From positions 1 through 50,366 of the IMG/VR virus record IMGVR_UViG_3300011258_000154: DNA of 50,366 nucleotides. One strand, written 5' to 3'. This DNA is from a virus. Shown here piece after piece: positions 17,835 through 25,593 of this stretch. How positions within the stretch are numbered: the first letter of the stretch is position 1; the number at the start of each line of letters is the position of its first letter. Below the pieces are notes generated by a model. The model saw only the letters and a list, made by a program, of their open reading frames with translations, ran no database searches and was not told where the DNA came from. The translations under genes and the position numbers were made by a program.

Positions 17835-18254
17835 TTAATCGATCCTTACTATTGCGTTTGCCCCTGCCGCTGGGAAAACAATTTGAAATGTACCGCCTGC
17901 GACTGTGAAGTCACCACCAAAAGCTAATACGGCAATCGCTTTGTTACTATTAGATGAATTATAAATTAAAGCACCATTCGCTGTAAATGTTGCAGAAGTC
18001 CAACTTGGATCAGCCGAGTCAAAGTAAGCTGTAGTGCCACTTGTTGCCACAGCCCTTGATGTTAACTCAACACCCCCAGTTGCATATCCATTACCATTAG
18101 CAACCTCATAAGTAGATGAGTATGCTGTAGTTGCGGCTCCTAAACTAGCAGAACTAGTGTAGAGAGCAATTTTTATTGTATCCGCGACAAGGTCATGCTG
18201 TTCATCTAAAATTTCAGCCTTGAAACTTGTACACATTGCCTGTGAAATAGCCAT
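17835..18254 (-). CDS. Beta-rich phage structural protein
   Basis: The 139-aa protein reads MAISQAMCTSFKAEILDEQHDLVADTIKIALYTSSASLG, then alternating beta segments (YATGGVELTSRAV, TAYFDSADPSWTSATFTANGALIY, FTVAGGTFQIVFP). I know this pattern from structural proteins in many tailed phages, located between connector and fibre genes. It is translationally linked to the upstream adaptor gene by a one-base overlap at 18254. Its precise place in the tail is not known. Confidence 0.7.
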   Translation of the reverse strand: MAISQAMCTSFKAEILDEQHDLVADTIKIALYTSSASLGAATTAYSSTYEVANGNGYATGGVELTSRAVATSGTTAYFDSADPSWTSATFTANGALIYNSSNSNKAIAVLAFGGDFTVAGGTFQIVFPAAGANAIVRID

Positions 18255-18880
18255 TATATTCCTCCATTGTATTCAGCCGTGTAATCTCTTAGCATTTCTT
18301 GCTGGAATAACTGAGCCGATTCATCGAATTGTTGTTTGTATAAGGTTAACGTATTTGCGTCTTTTAGGAAAGCAGAAGTTTCATACAGGCAAGCCGCCAG
18401 TAAAAGGTTTTCTGCGTGATTGCCTAGCCACGTTGTCGTGTTGCTAGATGTTAAGCCTGCCGCTGGAGCAATAAACTCAGCACTGTAAGCAAGAGTTGCA
18501 TCAGGCGTTGGGGCAAGAGTTATAACAGTTCCTGATGTACCTGCCGAACTCGTACTGTACATTATTGGCGTTCCTTGAGTTGTCGAGTTTGGCCAATAAT
18601 CTCTTAGATAGGAATCTATCCTGTGATCTAAAAAGCTAACAACATTGCTAGACGTTATAGATACATTCCTAATCATTCTTGCACTTGCGATTGTGTATTG
18701 GGAAGTTCCTGCGACAAGATTTGCCGCTGAGGATGTAAACCTAAAACATGGCAAGTTTGGCAACCTTTGAAAAATCATCTCTTCAGCTTGGCTAATGATT
18801 TGATCTATAGATGCCGATAATTCAGAAGAATCATCCTCTGTAAAATTTTGTATATTTGATACTAAAGTTGAATAATTCAT
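18254..18880 (-). CDS. Putative head-tail adaptor
   Basis: The 208-aa product starts MNYSTLVSNIQNFTEDDSSELSASIDQIISQAEEMIFQRL, a helical segment like that of phage adaptor proteins (SU10 adaptor type), then a beta-rich core (TSQYTIASARMIRNVSITSSN...VITLAPTPDATLAYSAEFI) and a C-terminal helix pair (ENLLLAACLYETSAFLKDANTLTLYKQQFDE). It would sit below the portal ring and link head and tail. The neighbours are tail proteins on both sides. The name is by analogy of layout. Confidence 0.65.
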   Translation of the reverse strand: MNYSTLVSNIQNFTEDDSSELSASIDQIISQAEEMIFQRLPNLPCFRFTSSAANLVAGTSQYTIASARMIRNVSITSSNVVSFLDHRIDSYLRDYWPNSTTQGTPIMYSTSSAGTSGTVITLAPTPDATLAYSAEFIAPAAGLTSSNTTTWLGNHAENLLLAACLYETSAFLKDANTLTLYKQQFDESAQLFQQEMLRDYTAEYNGGI

Positions 18881-19522
18881 TTACTCACCCCATCCTCCTT
18901 CGCCAAATCCTTCTTGGCCCCAACCAAGGACTTGAGGACTTTCAGTTCCTATTGCGCCTGTACCTGCTACTCCAGATTCAGTTATGGAAACGGACATGTT
19001 TCCATCACCACTTTCACCAAATCCTCCTATTGCGCCTGTACCTGCTACTCCTGTTTCAGTTAGTGTTAATACAAAATTTACAGTTCCTATTGCGCCTGTG
19101 CCTGCTATGCCTGTCGCAACAACAGTCGGATTTAGTACAACTGTTCCTATTGCGCCTGTTCCTGCTACCCCACTAACTGTAACTGTAAGATTTATAGTGT
19201 TAATTTCTGCATTTACACCATTTCCAACAGCACCTATACCATTCATTCCAATACCAGGTAGATTTCTAGGATCTACTGTCCAGTCTTGAGTATACCCAAC
19301 AAAGAACGTAAAATTGTCAGGATCATTATCAGGTCTAGGCTGAAATAAAGCTGTCGCATCTATAACATTTTTTGCAGGTGTTAACTGAGGTTGCTTAGGG
19401 TCGTACTCTTCAGGCTCGACACGCAAATTATCCCAAGTCGTTTTAAGGTTTTTGTATTTAACCTTAAAACCACTTATGTCGCTCATCGCATTTGATTTTT
19501 TACCTGATGCGTATCTTGCCAT
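18881..19522 (-). CDS. Structural protein with GVAGTGAIG repeats
   Basis: The 213-aa protein has an ordered N-terminal half (residues 1-95, with FFVGYTQDWTVDPRNLPGIG) and a C-terminal half with four copies of G(V/I)AGTGAIG spaced by about 20-25 residues of beta-strand sequence. It ends in a Trp-Gly motif (GWGQEGFGEGGWGE) similar to a segment (GWGAGGWGESTWG) in the 702-aa tail protein. The repeats look like short beta-hairpin modules. A tail or fibre-attachment role is likely. The shared Trp-Gly motif hints at a common partner. Confidence 0.6.
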   Translation of the reverse strand: MARYASGKKSNAMSDISGFKVKYKNLKTTWDNLRVEPEEYDPKQPQLTPAKNVIDATALFQPRPDNDPDNFTFFVGYTQDWTVDPRNLPGIGMNGIGAVGNGVNAEINTINLTVTVSGVAGTGAIGTVVLNPTVVATGIAGTGAIGTVNFVLTLTETGVAGTGAIGGFGESGDGNMSVSITESGVAGTGAIGTESPQVLGWGQEGFGEGGWGE

Positions 19523-19525
19523 TTC

Positions 19526-20209
19526 CTATCCTAAGTTCATTCCTGTTGGATAAATCCGTAAACTTACTCCATCATTATCAGCCGAAGCCGCTAAATCAAA
19601 CGATTTCTGATAAACATTTTCTAAAAGTTGAAATTTATCAGGTGCATATTTCAAAGCCAATTTACTTGATAGACCTGCACATATACAATCAGACCACCGA
19701 TATGGAACATCAGCATCTTGATATGATGCTGTTACGTCTTCCAATTGGTTTACTGCCCAGTAACTTAAACTGTAAGTTGTAACGTCAGGTATTTGCCAAA
19801 CGTAAATTTGGGGAGTGTACTGCTTGTTTATCATGTATTGACTTGGTTTTCCCGAACTTGTTTTATTTGGAATTTGATTATAATCTGTAATCGATATTCT
19901 ATCTATTACCTGATCTGCCGTGTCAGTGCCTGCGCTATCTTTCACGACAACATCGATAAGATCTACAGTTCCAACAGGTAAAGTATATGGAGTCGTTTGA
20001 TCTTTAACTAAAGTTATACTTGCGTTTGTAACTGTCCAGTAATTTATACCACGATTAGACCATTCAGAAAATAACAGGTTCAAGCTCCTTCTAGCCGAAG
20101 AAGCCTGATCGCCTGTTCTCGTTTGAGGGTCTATACCACAACGCTCATAGGCTTCTGCTATAATCTCTTCGACATCGGGTCTATATGCGAATGTTCCTGA
20201 AGTTGCCAT
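19526..20209 (-). CDS. Tail accessory / head-tail connector (P22 gp4-like role)
   Basis: The 227-aa protein begins MATSGTFAYRPDVEEIIAEAYERCGIDPQTRTGDQASSARRSLNLLFSEWSNRGINYWTV. This is a pattern I recognise from a conserved podovirus-type connector protein in which helices pack under the portal. The rest is beta-rich, then helical (DCICAGLSSKLALKYAPDKFQLLENVYQKSF). In P22 the comparable protein (gp4) closes the portal channel and binds the tail. The overlap with the next gene is one base. Confidence 0.72.
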   Translation of the reverse strand: MATSGTFAYRPDVEEIIAEAYERCGIDPQTRTGDQASSARRSLNLLFSEWSNRGINYWTVTNASITLVKDQTTPYTLPVGTVDLIDVVVKDSAGTDTADQVIDRISITDYNQIPNKTSSGKPSQYMINKQYTPQIYVWQIPDVTTYSLSYWAVNQLEDVTASYQDADVPYRWSDCICAGLSSKLALKYAPDKFQLLENVYQKSFDLAASADNDGVSLRIYPTGMNLG

Positions 20210-20622
20210 TAATAATCTTTAGATGCCCTGATAACAATCTGGTAAGCATCGCCTGCCGCGCCTGCACCAGTTGTTGTGAATTTAATATCGCCTGTTGAAT
20301 TAGTTCCGTAAGTGCTAGTGCTTGGTAGACCTCCGAAAATAGTAAAGTCTTGGTAACCACTTTGACCTTCGTCAAGGTGAAGAACTATAATATCTGTATC
20401 TGCGTCAGCTAAAACCTCAACAGTCATAGCATTTATAATCCACCAACATTCTAAAATACGAAGACCTGTACAGGTATCGCCATTAGCATTTTTAGTTAAA
20501 GCGGAAACATCTATTTTAGAAACAGCACTCTCATTGCCACCATCTACATATTGATACTGAAAAGCAAAAGTAACTTCTCTGGTACTTTCGCTGATCTTTG
20601 TTACAGTTGTAATATCAGCCAT
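20209..20622 (-). CDS. Conserved marine phage structural protein
   Basis: The 137-aa protein (MADITTVTKISESTREVTFAFQYQYVDGGNESAVSKIDVSALTKN...) is beta-rich, with a central helix-like segment RILECWWIINAMTVEVLAD and a C-terminal VIRASKDY. Comparable proteins appear in marine phages between capsid and connector genes. It starts behind an AAAGGATTAAATA leader that follows a hairpin at 20643-20662. A head decoration or neck role would fit, but none is shown. Confidence 0.65.
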   Translation of the reverse strand: MADITTVTKISESTREVTFAFQYQYVDGGNESAVSKIDVSALTKNANGDTCTGLRILECWWIINAMTVEVLADADTDIIVLHLDEGQSGYQDFTIFGGLPSTSTYGTNSTGDIKFTTTGAGAAGDAYQIVIRASKDY

Positions 20623-20642
20623 TATTTAATCCTTTATGAAGT

Positions 20643-20662
20643 AGTAGGGGTTTCCCCCTACT
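20643..20662 (-). terminator. Intercistronic hairpin, weak terminator
   Basis: The 8-bp stem AGTAGGGG/CCCCTACT with a 4-base loop lies between two structural genes. There is no clear T-run after it on either strand, so it may shield or process mRNA more than end transcription. Confidence 0.45.
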
Positions 20663-20679
20663 TTAATTAGAACCTTTTA

Positions 20680-21186
20680 TTACTGGTCGGCAAACGCAGG
20701 TGCAGTTGCACCTGTAACAGTTCCAAAGATTTGATAGTTTGTGGAATCTTTACCAATAATTGTAACATCAAACCCAGCAGGAACATTTAATTGAATACTG
20801 CTATTTGAGTTACCATCAGAAAATACTGCGCTCACTTCATTATCAGTGTCTAAAAATGTTACTCCACCAACATAAAAATTAGTATTGCCTGGTGTGACAA
20901 TTATTGCATCTGTTGCATCAGCCGCACCACCTGCATAAACAAATCTAAAAACAGACCCAGCAATTGGTGCTGGTAATGTATAGGTGTTGTCTTGACCACC
21001 ATCTGGAACAAGCAAAACTCTTCCACTGTGAGTGGCGTTGGTTAAGGTTACGTTACCATCTGAAAGACTTACAGGGCCATCACCGATTGTAGTAACCTCT
21101 GTAATTGTTCCAGTAGTAGCATTTTTACTTATAGTTTTAAGGGTAGTTTCAGACCGGATTGGCCCTGAAAATGTTGTATTAGCCAT
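20680..21186 (-). CDS. Putative capsid decoration protein
   Basis: The 168-aa product is almost entirely beta-like and Thr/Val/Gly-rich (TTFSGPIRSETTLKTISKNATTGTITEVTT, HSGRVLLVPDGGQDNTYTLPAPIAGSVFRFVYAGG, GFDVTIIGKDSTNYQIFGTVTG). It is the first gene after the major capsid gene and its terminator, which is a common place for head decoration or fibre proteins. No family name can be assigned with certainty. Confidence 0.6.
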   Translation of the reverse strand: MANTTFSGPIRSETTLKTISKNATTGTITEVTTIGDGPVSLSDGNVTLTNATHSGRVLLVPDGGQDNTYTLPAPIAGSVFRFVYAGGAADATDAIIVTPGNTNFYVGGVTFLDTDNEVSAVFSDGNSNSSIQLNVPAGFDVTIIGKDSTNYQIFGTVTGATAPAFADQ

Positions 21187-21242
21187 GTTTATCTCCTTAT
21201 CTTGGCAAACGTCAGCCGCACCATGCGACTGTTAAGGAATGA

Positions 21243-21260
21243 AGGAGGGCGAACCCTCCT
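21243..21260 (-). terminator. TTCG-loop terminator after the major capsid gene
   Basis: On the minus strand the stem AGGAGGG and CCCTCCT closes a TTCG tetraloop, followed by TCATTCCTTAA. It lies 15 bp after the capsid stop codon. The extra-stable loop suggests a partial terminator or a 3' protective hairpin that raises capsid expression over downstream genes. Confidence 0.7.
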
Positions 21261-21274
21261 CCACATTATTATAT

Positions 21275-22183
21275 TTAAGCCGCTCCCTCAGAGCCGAAAA
21301 CGCCACGCCAGTCGGTGAAGCCAAAGCTGTAACGCTCACGCACCTTATAACGTACATTTCCAGTTTCGAAGTCGCCTTCCATGCCTTTTTTCATAGGCGA
21401 TCTTTGGAACATCTTCAGTCCATCTGGAACATCAGTTGTCACGAACCACGCATCAGAGTCTGTCAATCTACGCATAACGTGTGACCCACCTGGTAGGTAT
21501 CCGTTATTTTTAATTGCGTTGATTGCATTATTAGCTGTGTCGTTCTGAAGGTCTGATTGCAAGATACGATTTGCAGTAAAGGTGTAAGCAGTTGGAATTA
21601 CCAACATCTGACCTTGTGCCGCAATTCGAAGACCACGATCATCTTTCATATCAGCTATGTTAATAAGCACAGCTTCTAGTGAAGTCTCAGATAAATCAGC
21701 CGCTGTTCCCAAAACATTAGACTGGTTTCCAGATCGGGTTGGGTGTGATGCACTTAAAAGTGTAACTCCGTCACCGCCTGTGTAGCCTGCTGTTTGTGAG
21801 AAATTAAGGACGTTAGCCGCTTTTAGCTCCTTAGTGGAAGCCATAGAACGGGCTAGTGCCTTAGTGTAGCGTGAAGCAATCGAACCATACTGGCCATCTT
21901 CTTCAGCTTCTTCGCTGATTGCGAAAGCCAAAGCGATTGTTTCGTGCTGATAACGTGCAGTCCATTGCTGACCTGCATCGTCATATGAGATTGCGCTACC
22001 CTCATTTTTGGTAGGTGCATTTCCGAACCCTTGTAGCAAAACATCTTCTTCGAATGCTTTGTTACTTGTGTTGGAAGAGAACACCGCTGAGTATTCTGGT
22101 GGATAGCTGTCGTACTCAAGCCCAAAGAGGGTATTGAGTCCTGGTTCAAGCATTTTAGCAAAACTTGCTCTATTTAAAGCCAT
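21275..22183 (-). CDS. Major capsid protein (HK97/Mu gpT-like)
   Basis: The 302-aa protein has the pattern FAKMLEPGLNTLFGLEYDSYPPEYSAVF followed by FEEDVLLQGFGNAPTKNEGSAISYDDAGQQWTARYQHETIALAFAISEEAEEDGQY, and later ASHPTRSGNQSN and QGQMLVIPTAYTFTANRILQS. This is the layout I know from Mu gpT-type major head proteins with an HK97 fold. It is downstream of scaffold-like genes and followed by a strong hairpin. It should form the icosahedral shell; no protease gene is seen nearby. Confidence 0.88.
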   Translation of the reverse strand: MALNRASFAKMLEPGLNTLFGLEYDSYPPEYSAVFSSNTSNKAFEEDVLLQGFGNAPTKNEGSAISYDDAGQQWTARYQHETIALAFAISEEAEEDGQYGSIASRYTKALARSMASTKELKAANVLNFSQTAGYTGGDGVTLLSASHPTRSGNQSNVLGTAADLSETSLEAVLINIADMKDDRGLRIAAQGQMLVIPTAYTFTANRILQSDLQNDTANNAINAIKNNGYLPGGSHVMRRLTDSDAWFVTTDVPDGLKMFQRSPMKKGMEGDFETGNVRYKVRERYSFGFTDWRGVFGSEGAA

Positions 22184-22196
22184 TGTTCATACCCTC

Positions 22197-22748
22197 CTAT
22201 ATGCCTGCGCTGTCTTTTAGAAGATGCTCGTTTATTAGCACTTCCATGACGGCATTCGCACCAAAAGCATTTTCTGGTGCATCGTAAAGAGCTATGATCT
22301 TACAGGTAGCTGTACCTGCGGCCATAGTTCCACTAATTTCAAACCCAGATTGACCTGTTGTGGTCGAACCTGCTCCAGCAACAACATCAGCACAATTACC
22401 AATGTTAGTCTGTGCAGGAGATCCTGCGGATTGAACTTTGAATACAGTGTATGGGTCGTCATAGATATAAAGAATTATATCTGTGGCGACTGTGCCTGAA
22501 GGCCAGTATTCACTGTAAACGTATGAGCCATCACTTGCTGTGTAACTACACCCATCAAACACACCGATGTTATTAACCTCGGTTGCTGAATGTGGAGTCA
22601 CAAGTCCTGTAGCAATGATAATACAAAGATCACCTTTGAAGATGTTCTCTGCTAATTCACTTGCACAAGTATACTTGTTAGTCCTTGGTGCATTACCGCT
22701 CATGTGGCGAGTTGGGACAAACCCAAAGGCTGAATCTGCATTAGCCAT
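22197..22748 (-). CDS. Capsid-associated protein
   Basis: The 183-aa protein starts MANADSAFGFVPTRHMSGNAPRTNKYTCASELAENIFKGDLCIIIATG. This form is found next to gpT-like capsid genes in marine phages. It is beta-rich (GVFDGCSYTASDGSYVYSEYWPSG, DIILYIYDDPYTVFKVQ) and Cys-containing. It lies 13 bp upstream of the capsid gene, so it is probably a head decoration or cement protein. Confidence 0.7.
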   Translation of the reverse strand: MANADSAFGFVPTRHMSGNAPRTNKYTCASELAENIFKGDLCIIIATGLVTPHSATEVNNIGVFDGCSYTASDGSYVYSEYWPSGTVATDIILYIYDDPYTVFKVQSAGSPAQTNIGNCADVVAGAGSTTTGQSGFEISGTMAAGTATCKIIALYDAPENAFGANAVMEVLINEHLLKDSAGI

Positions 22749-22774
22749 ATTTTCGCTCCTTTAGCGTTAAAGTT

Positions 22775-23260
22775 TTAATCATCCATAGCAGACAGTGGTC
22801 TGCCACGGCTCGCTGAAGACTTCCTATCTTGAAAGATCGGTTGTCCATTGTTTCGTCCTATCGCATCAAGTTCGCCTACAACTGATTCATTTTGCTCAAT
22901 GTTCCTGTTTTCATAGTAAGCCTTTTGAGCTTCACGTTTTTCAACAGGCATTTCACAGAGCAACATGCCTTCAATTCCAATTGAACCTGCCCACTGGCCG
23001 TGATTGATAGTCGGAAACAACTTATCATCTTTAACGGAGTCAGCAGGGCGTGGTTGCCATCCTTCTCGCATACGCTTGTATACGTTGTCTGGCGTTTCCT
23101 TACCCTGAATCGAGGTAGCTATCCATCGTTGAACATACCCTGGACGAGCTTCTGGAGCGTCCAACAATGCTGGTGGTTGCCATGCGGTATCGGGGCGAGG
23201 AGCCTCCTCACGCACAGAATTACGGGTTTCACTTGCGCGAACATTTCTTGCTTCAGCCAT
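22775..23260 (-). CDS. Head-module hypothetical protein
   Basis: The 161-aa protein is polar and Arg/Glu-rich at both ends, with a more ordered centre: ARPGYVQRWIATSIQGKETPDNVYKRMREGWQPRPAD and GIEGMLLCEMPVEKREAQKAYYENRN. This centre resembles proteins that accompany scaffold genes in marine podoviruses. The C-terminus (QDRKSSASRGRPLSAMDD) looks disordered. It is probably involved in head assembly, but nothing enzymatic is visible. Confidence 0.6.
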   Translation of the reverse strand: MAEARNVRASETRNSVREEAPRPDTAWQPPALLDAPEARPGYVQRWIATSIQGKETPDNVYKRMREGWQPRPADSVKDDKLFPTINHGQWAGSIGIEGMLLCEMPVEKREAQKAYYENRNIEQNESVVGELDAIGRNNGQPIFQDRKSSASRGRPLSAMDD

Positions 23261-24184
23261 TTAACTATTCCTTTCTAGTTTTCTAATTTCCGAGGCGTAG
23301 CGTTTTAAACCAGCCTCATCTGTTATTCCAACTTCTCTAGCCGCTGATAGTTGTTGCTTAGTCAGGCGAACCCTATTGCCCTTGTAGTTTGGAGAACCAC
23401 CGCCTGTAGAGGGCGCGACTGGTGACCTACTTTTGGTTCTCGTCGGTTTACTCGGACTTGATCCTGAAACTAACTCAGGAAATACGTTTTGTAAACGATT
23501 ATTTAATTGATTATAATATTCATCACTGTCCTTGTCGAACCCTTCAATATCTAATTGGACATCAATGGCTCTTGCGGCCGCAGTTTCACGCTCGTAACCT
23601 GCGCCATTAAACCACTTATTTTTATCCCACCACTGCATTGCCTTTACAGGGGCAGGGTCTTGTGCCGCTTGCACCGCCCTACCGACAGTTGGGGATGCGG
23701 TTTCCTGTTGCACTCTTTGGTTTTTCTGCATTTCTGCTACACGCATTGCGGCTCTCATGTCTGCCATCTGTTCCGAGAAATCTACTTGAGCTTCTGTATC
23801 GCCCTCCTCGACAGCTTTTTTTAGAGCTTCCTTAGTTTGTGCGTATCTCTGGTTAAAGGCATTTTCAGAATTTTGCTGAGATCCTTTCTCCAGTCTTTCT
23901 AGCCGAGCGGCAAGTTGTGCATTCTGCTCTTGTATTTGACGAGCCTGAACTTCTGCATCTCTGCGTTGCGCCACTAACTTCTGGATTCTTTTCTGAACTT
24001 TTTCTCCATACTCAGGATCTTGATCAGGTTTTTTCTTGGCTTCCTTTGTCTCCTCCTCGACAATATCATTAACTTCCTCCTGCGGATCGTCAGTGATTTC
24101 GATTTGGAACTCTTCTGGCTCTGCTTTAGCCTTTTTTATTTCGTCATTGATTTCCTCAATAACGCTGTCTGCTTCACTACTCAT
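23261..24184 (-). CDS. Putative scaffold protein
   Basis: I start the gene at ATG 24184 (MSSEADSV), because a TTGGAGGACG ribosome-binding site lies 8 bases upstream; the in-frame extension would lack an ATG. The 307-aa protein is highly charged, with an acidic N-terminus (about residues 1-50) and a long coiled coil at about 60-165 (GEKVQKRIQKLVAQRRDAEVQARQIQEQ). A basic C-terminus (KLERNS, with NRVRLTKQQLSAAREVG) follows. Basic C-terminal helices in scaffolds bind capsid subunits. Position just before the capsid genes supports the call. Confidence 0.72.
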   Translation of the reverse strand: MSSEADSVIEEINDEIKKAKAEPEEFQIEITDDPQEEVNDIVEEETKEAKKKPDQDPEYGEKVQKRIQKLVAQRRDAEVQARQIQEQNAQLAARLERLEKGSQQNSENAFNQRYAQTKEALKKAVEEGDTEAQVDFSEQMADMRAAMRVAEMQKNQRVQQETASPTVGRAVQAAQDPAPVKAMQWWDKNKWFNGAGYERETAAARAIDVQLDIEGFDKDSDEYYNQLNNRLQNVFPELVSGSSPSKPTRTKSRSPVAPSTGGGSPNYKGNRVRLTKQQLSAAREVGITDEAGLKRYASEIRKLERNS

Positions 24185-24202
24185 GGTTGCGTCCTCCAAG
24201 TT

Positions 24203-24601
24203 TTACGCTAGATATGCGGAGATTTCAGCCTCTTCAGGAATAATCGATGTTAATTCATCGTCATTCAGTAAAAGAAACTTAACTCCATTGATTGTGATCT
24301 TTTGACCTGCATACTTTCCATACGTCACACGATCATTAACTTTTGGACTTAACGTCTTCCAAGCCTCTCCCGTGTCACGATCTCGGTATGCCAAATCTCC
24401 CATAGCCGCAATTCTGCCGTGGGATGTCAGATACTCTTCATTGTCTTTTGAGATAGGGGCGAGATATAGACCGCCCTTTGTTTTCATGTTCACCTGATTT
24501 GGTTGAACTAGAACTTTCCAATTAAGTGGCTTCGGCAATTCGGCCTTAGTTACACTTCCTTCGCTTTCTTCGTCTTTCCAGACTGCATGTTGATGAGACA
24601 T
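24203..24601 (-). CDS. GroES-like co-chaperonin
   Basis: The 132-aa protein contains the Cpn10 fold pattern: a KPLNWKVLVQPNQVNMKTKGGLYLAP stretch (about residues 24-49, the usual RVLV start and mobile-loop region), RIAAMGDLAYRDRDTG, KVNDRVTYGKYAGQKITINGVKFLLLNDDELTSII (about residues 86-120). GroES caps the host GroEL; phages such as T4 carry their own version (gp31) to fold a large capsid protein. This gene precedes scaffold and capsid, in agreement with that job. The protein is longer than bacterial GroES (about 97 aa), with extra residues at both ends. Confidence 0.85.
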   Translation of the reverse strand: MSHQHAVWKDEESEGSVTKAELPKPLNWKVLVQPNQVNMKTKGGLYLAPISKDNEEYLTSHGRIAAMGDLAYRDRDTGEAWKTLSPKVNDRVTYGKYAGQKITINGVKFLLLNDDELTSIIPEEAEISAYLA

Positions 24602-24603
24602 GT

Positions 24604-24801
24604 TTAATCATCCTCTTCGTTAAAGTTTTTAAATGTTTCGTCGATTAAGTCGGCAGACCTCTGTAAGCCTTCCGCTACACCAACGTCCTTCTGATATGCT
24701 CCGAAGTCAACTTCTCGACCCAAGAGCATTTTTTCAGCTATCTCTAGCCGTTCCTTCTTCAGATTGTCTTTTATCTTCTGAAGTAGATCTGTTATCGTCA
24801 T
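24604..24801 (-). CDS. Small helical protein near head module
   Basis: The 65-aa protein (MTITDLLQKIKDNLKKERLEIAEKMLLGREVDFGAYQKDVG...) is predicted as two amphipathic helices with a loop containing FGAYQ. Short proteins of this form lie next to terminase or capsid genes in marine phages. An AAAGG ribosome-binding site precedes the ATG. The function is not known. Confidence 0.65.
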   Translation of the reverse strand: MTITDLLQKIKDNLKKERLEIAEKMLLGREVDFGAYQKDVGVAEGLQRSADLIDETFKNFNEEDD

Positions 24802-24859
24802 CTTTTACCTTTCCAGACATATTTACGCCCTTGACGAATATTTTCACATCTTTACTCAT
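24734..24859 (-). CDS. Possible 41-aa polar protein
   Basis: The frame starts at ATG 24859, just after the stop of the Lys-rich gene, and overlaps the next gene by 66 bases. The product has a short ordered start (MSKDVKIFVKGVNMSGKVK) and then a disordered, Ser/Asp/Glu-rich tail. It has an AAAGG-type site 9 bases upstream. The big overlap makes it doubtful. Confidence 0.3.
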   Translation of the reverse strand: MSKDVKIFVKGVNMSGKVKDDDNRSTSEDKRQSEEGTARDS

Positions 24860-24860
24860 T

Positions 24861-24977
24861 TCAGTAACCTTTCTTACCGCCTTTTTTCTTTCCACCTTTT
24901 TTCTTCATTTTTTTCTCCTTTTTTTTATTTTTGGTTTTACCGCCTTTCATAAGCGAACCAAACGATGTTCTATTCAT
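24861..24977 (-). CDS. Lys/Gly-rich 38-aa protein
   Basis: The frame starts at ATG 24977 after an AGGAG site at 8 bases and ends at TGA 24861. It encodes MNRTSFGSLMKGGKTKNKK followed by Lys/Gly-rich repeats (KKKGGKKKGGKKGY). A very basic peptide of this type could bind nucleic acid or the acidic scaffold. It is the first gene of the leftward late block from the divergent control region. Similar Lys-rich peptides occur in marine phages. Confidence 0.55.
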   Translation of the reverse strand: MNRTSFGSLMKGGKTKNKKKEKKMKKKGGKKKGGKKGY

Positions 24978-25200
24978 ACACCTAACTCCTATGAATTACA
25001 ATTGTCACGTCATTTTGAACGTATGATTTACTATAGTCGTAAATCATACGCTTCATACACCTTTTGACCCCCGTATGAAATATGTATGAAAAGCGTATGA
25101 AAACGTATGAAATATATTACATTTAGTACTTGTAATTGCTTGTGTCTGCTATTATATGTTATGTATAGAGAGAAAAAACGAATCACTAGGGAGAAACAAA
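24978..25200. promoter_or_regulatory. Divergent control region with GTATGAAA iterons and a 12-bp inverted repeat
   Basis: This 223-bp gap separates leftward late genes from rightward early genes. GTATGAAA starts at 25073, 25084, 25095 and 25105 (spacings 11, 11 and 10 bp, about one helical turn). Reverse copies (ATCATAC, TTCATAC) lie at 25043 and 25052, and one variant lies at 25021. Positions 25020-25031 and 25039-25050 form a perfect 12-bp inverted repeat (CGTATGATTTAC) with a 7-bp centre containing TATAG. The right part holds promoter A. Helical phasing suggests cooperative protein binding, as in an iteron origin or operator. Confidence 0.7.
25129..25168 (+). promoter_or_regulatory. Promoter A of the repeated early promoter family
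   Basis: The sequence CTTGTAATTGCTTG ... TGCTATTATATG has a TTGTAA -35 box at 25130-25135. It has an extended -10-like TGCTATTAT at 25147-25155, or TATATG at a 17-bp spacing. The same block is found at 27773-27813 and, on the minus strand, near 40450-40495 and 42028-42072. Confidence 0.6.
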
Positions 25201-25578
25201 ATGGAAGATTATCAAAGAAAATTTTTAATGAATTACATACCATCTTATATTCTTTTAGATGAACTAACCAAAAAAATTAATCACCTTTGTGAGGGTGATG
25301 ATACGACTTTGGATATGATAAAGCCACTTCAAGCAAAAGAAATGGAATTGTATCGTGCTGTGGGCCAACAACGGAGAGATGCAGAAGAAAATGTAATAAA
25401 ATTTACTGAGATGTTTGATGAAAATGCCGTCGATATTGTTCGTATAAACGCTTACCATACATTTCGTGAACATGTAGGGCCATGCGAAGATTTTGACGAT
25501 CACATGGTAGAAGCATTTATAAATGCAATAATAAACAAAAGCGAAGATCATTGTAGAGATCTTTACAATCACGTTTGA
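25201..25578 (+). CDS. Early hypothetical protein (125 aa)
   Basis: I start at ATG 25201 because the invariant leader CTAGGGAGAAACAAA precedes it. The product is hydrophilic and mostly helical (MEDYQRKFLMNYIPSYILLDEL, then NHLCEGDDTTLDMIKPLQAKEMELYRAVGQQRRDAEENVIKF), with an aromatic/acidic C-terminal part. It is the first gene of the rightward early island, behind promoter A. No family is recognised. Early phage proteins of this size often interfere with host functions. Confidence 0.7.
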   Translation: MEDYQRKFLMNYIPSYILLDELTKKINHLCEGDDTTLDMIKPLQAKEMELYRAVGQQRRDAEENVIKFTEMFDENAVDIVRINAYHTFREHVGPCEDFDDHMVEAFINAIINKSEDHCRDLYNHV

Positions 25579-25593
25579 AAGAGGAGAAACATA

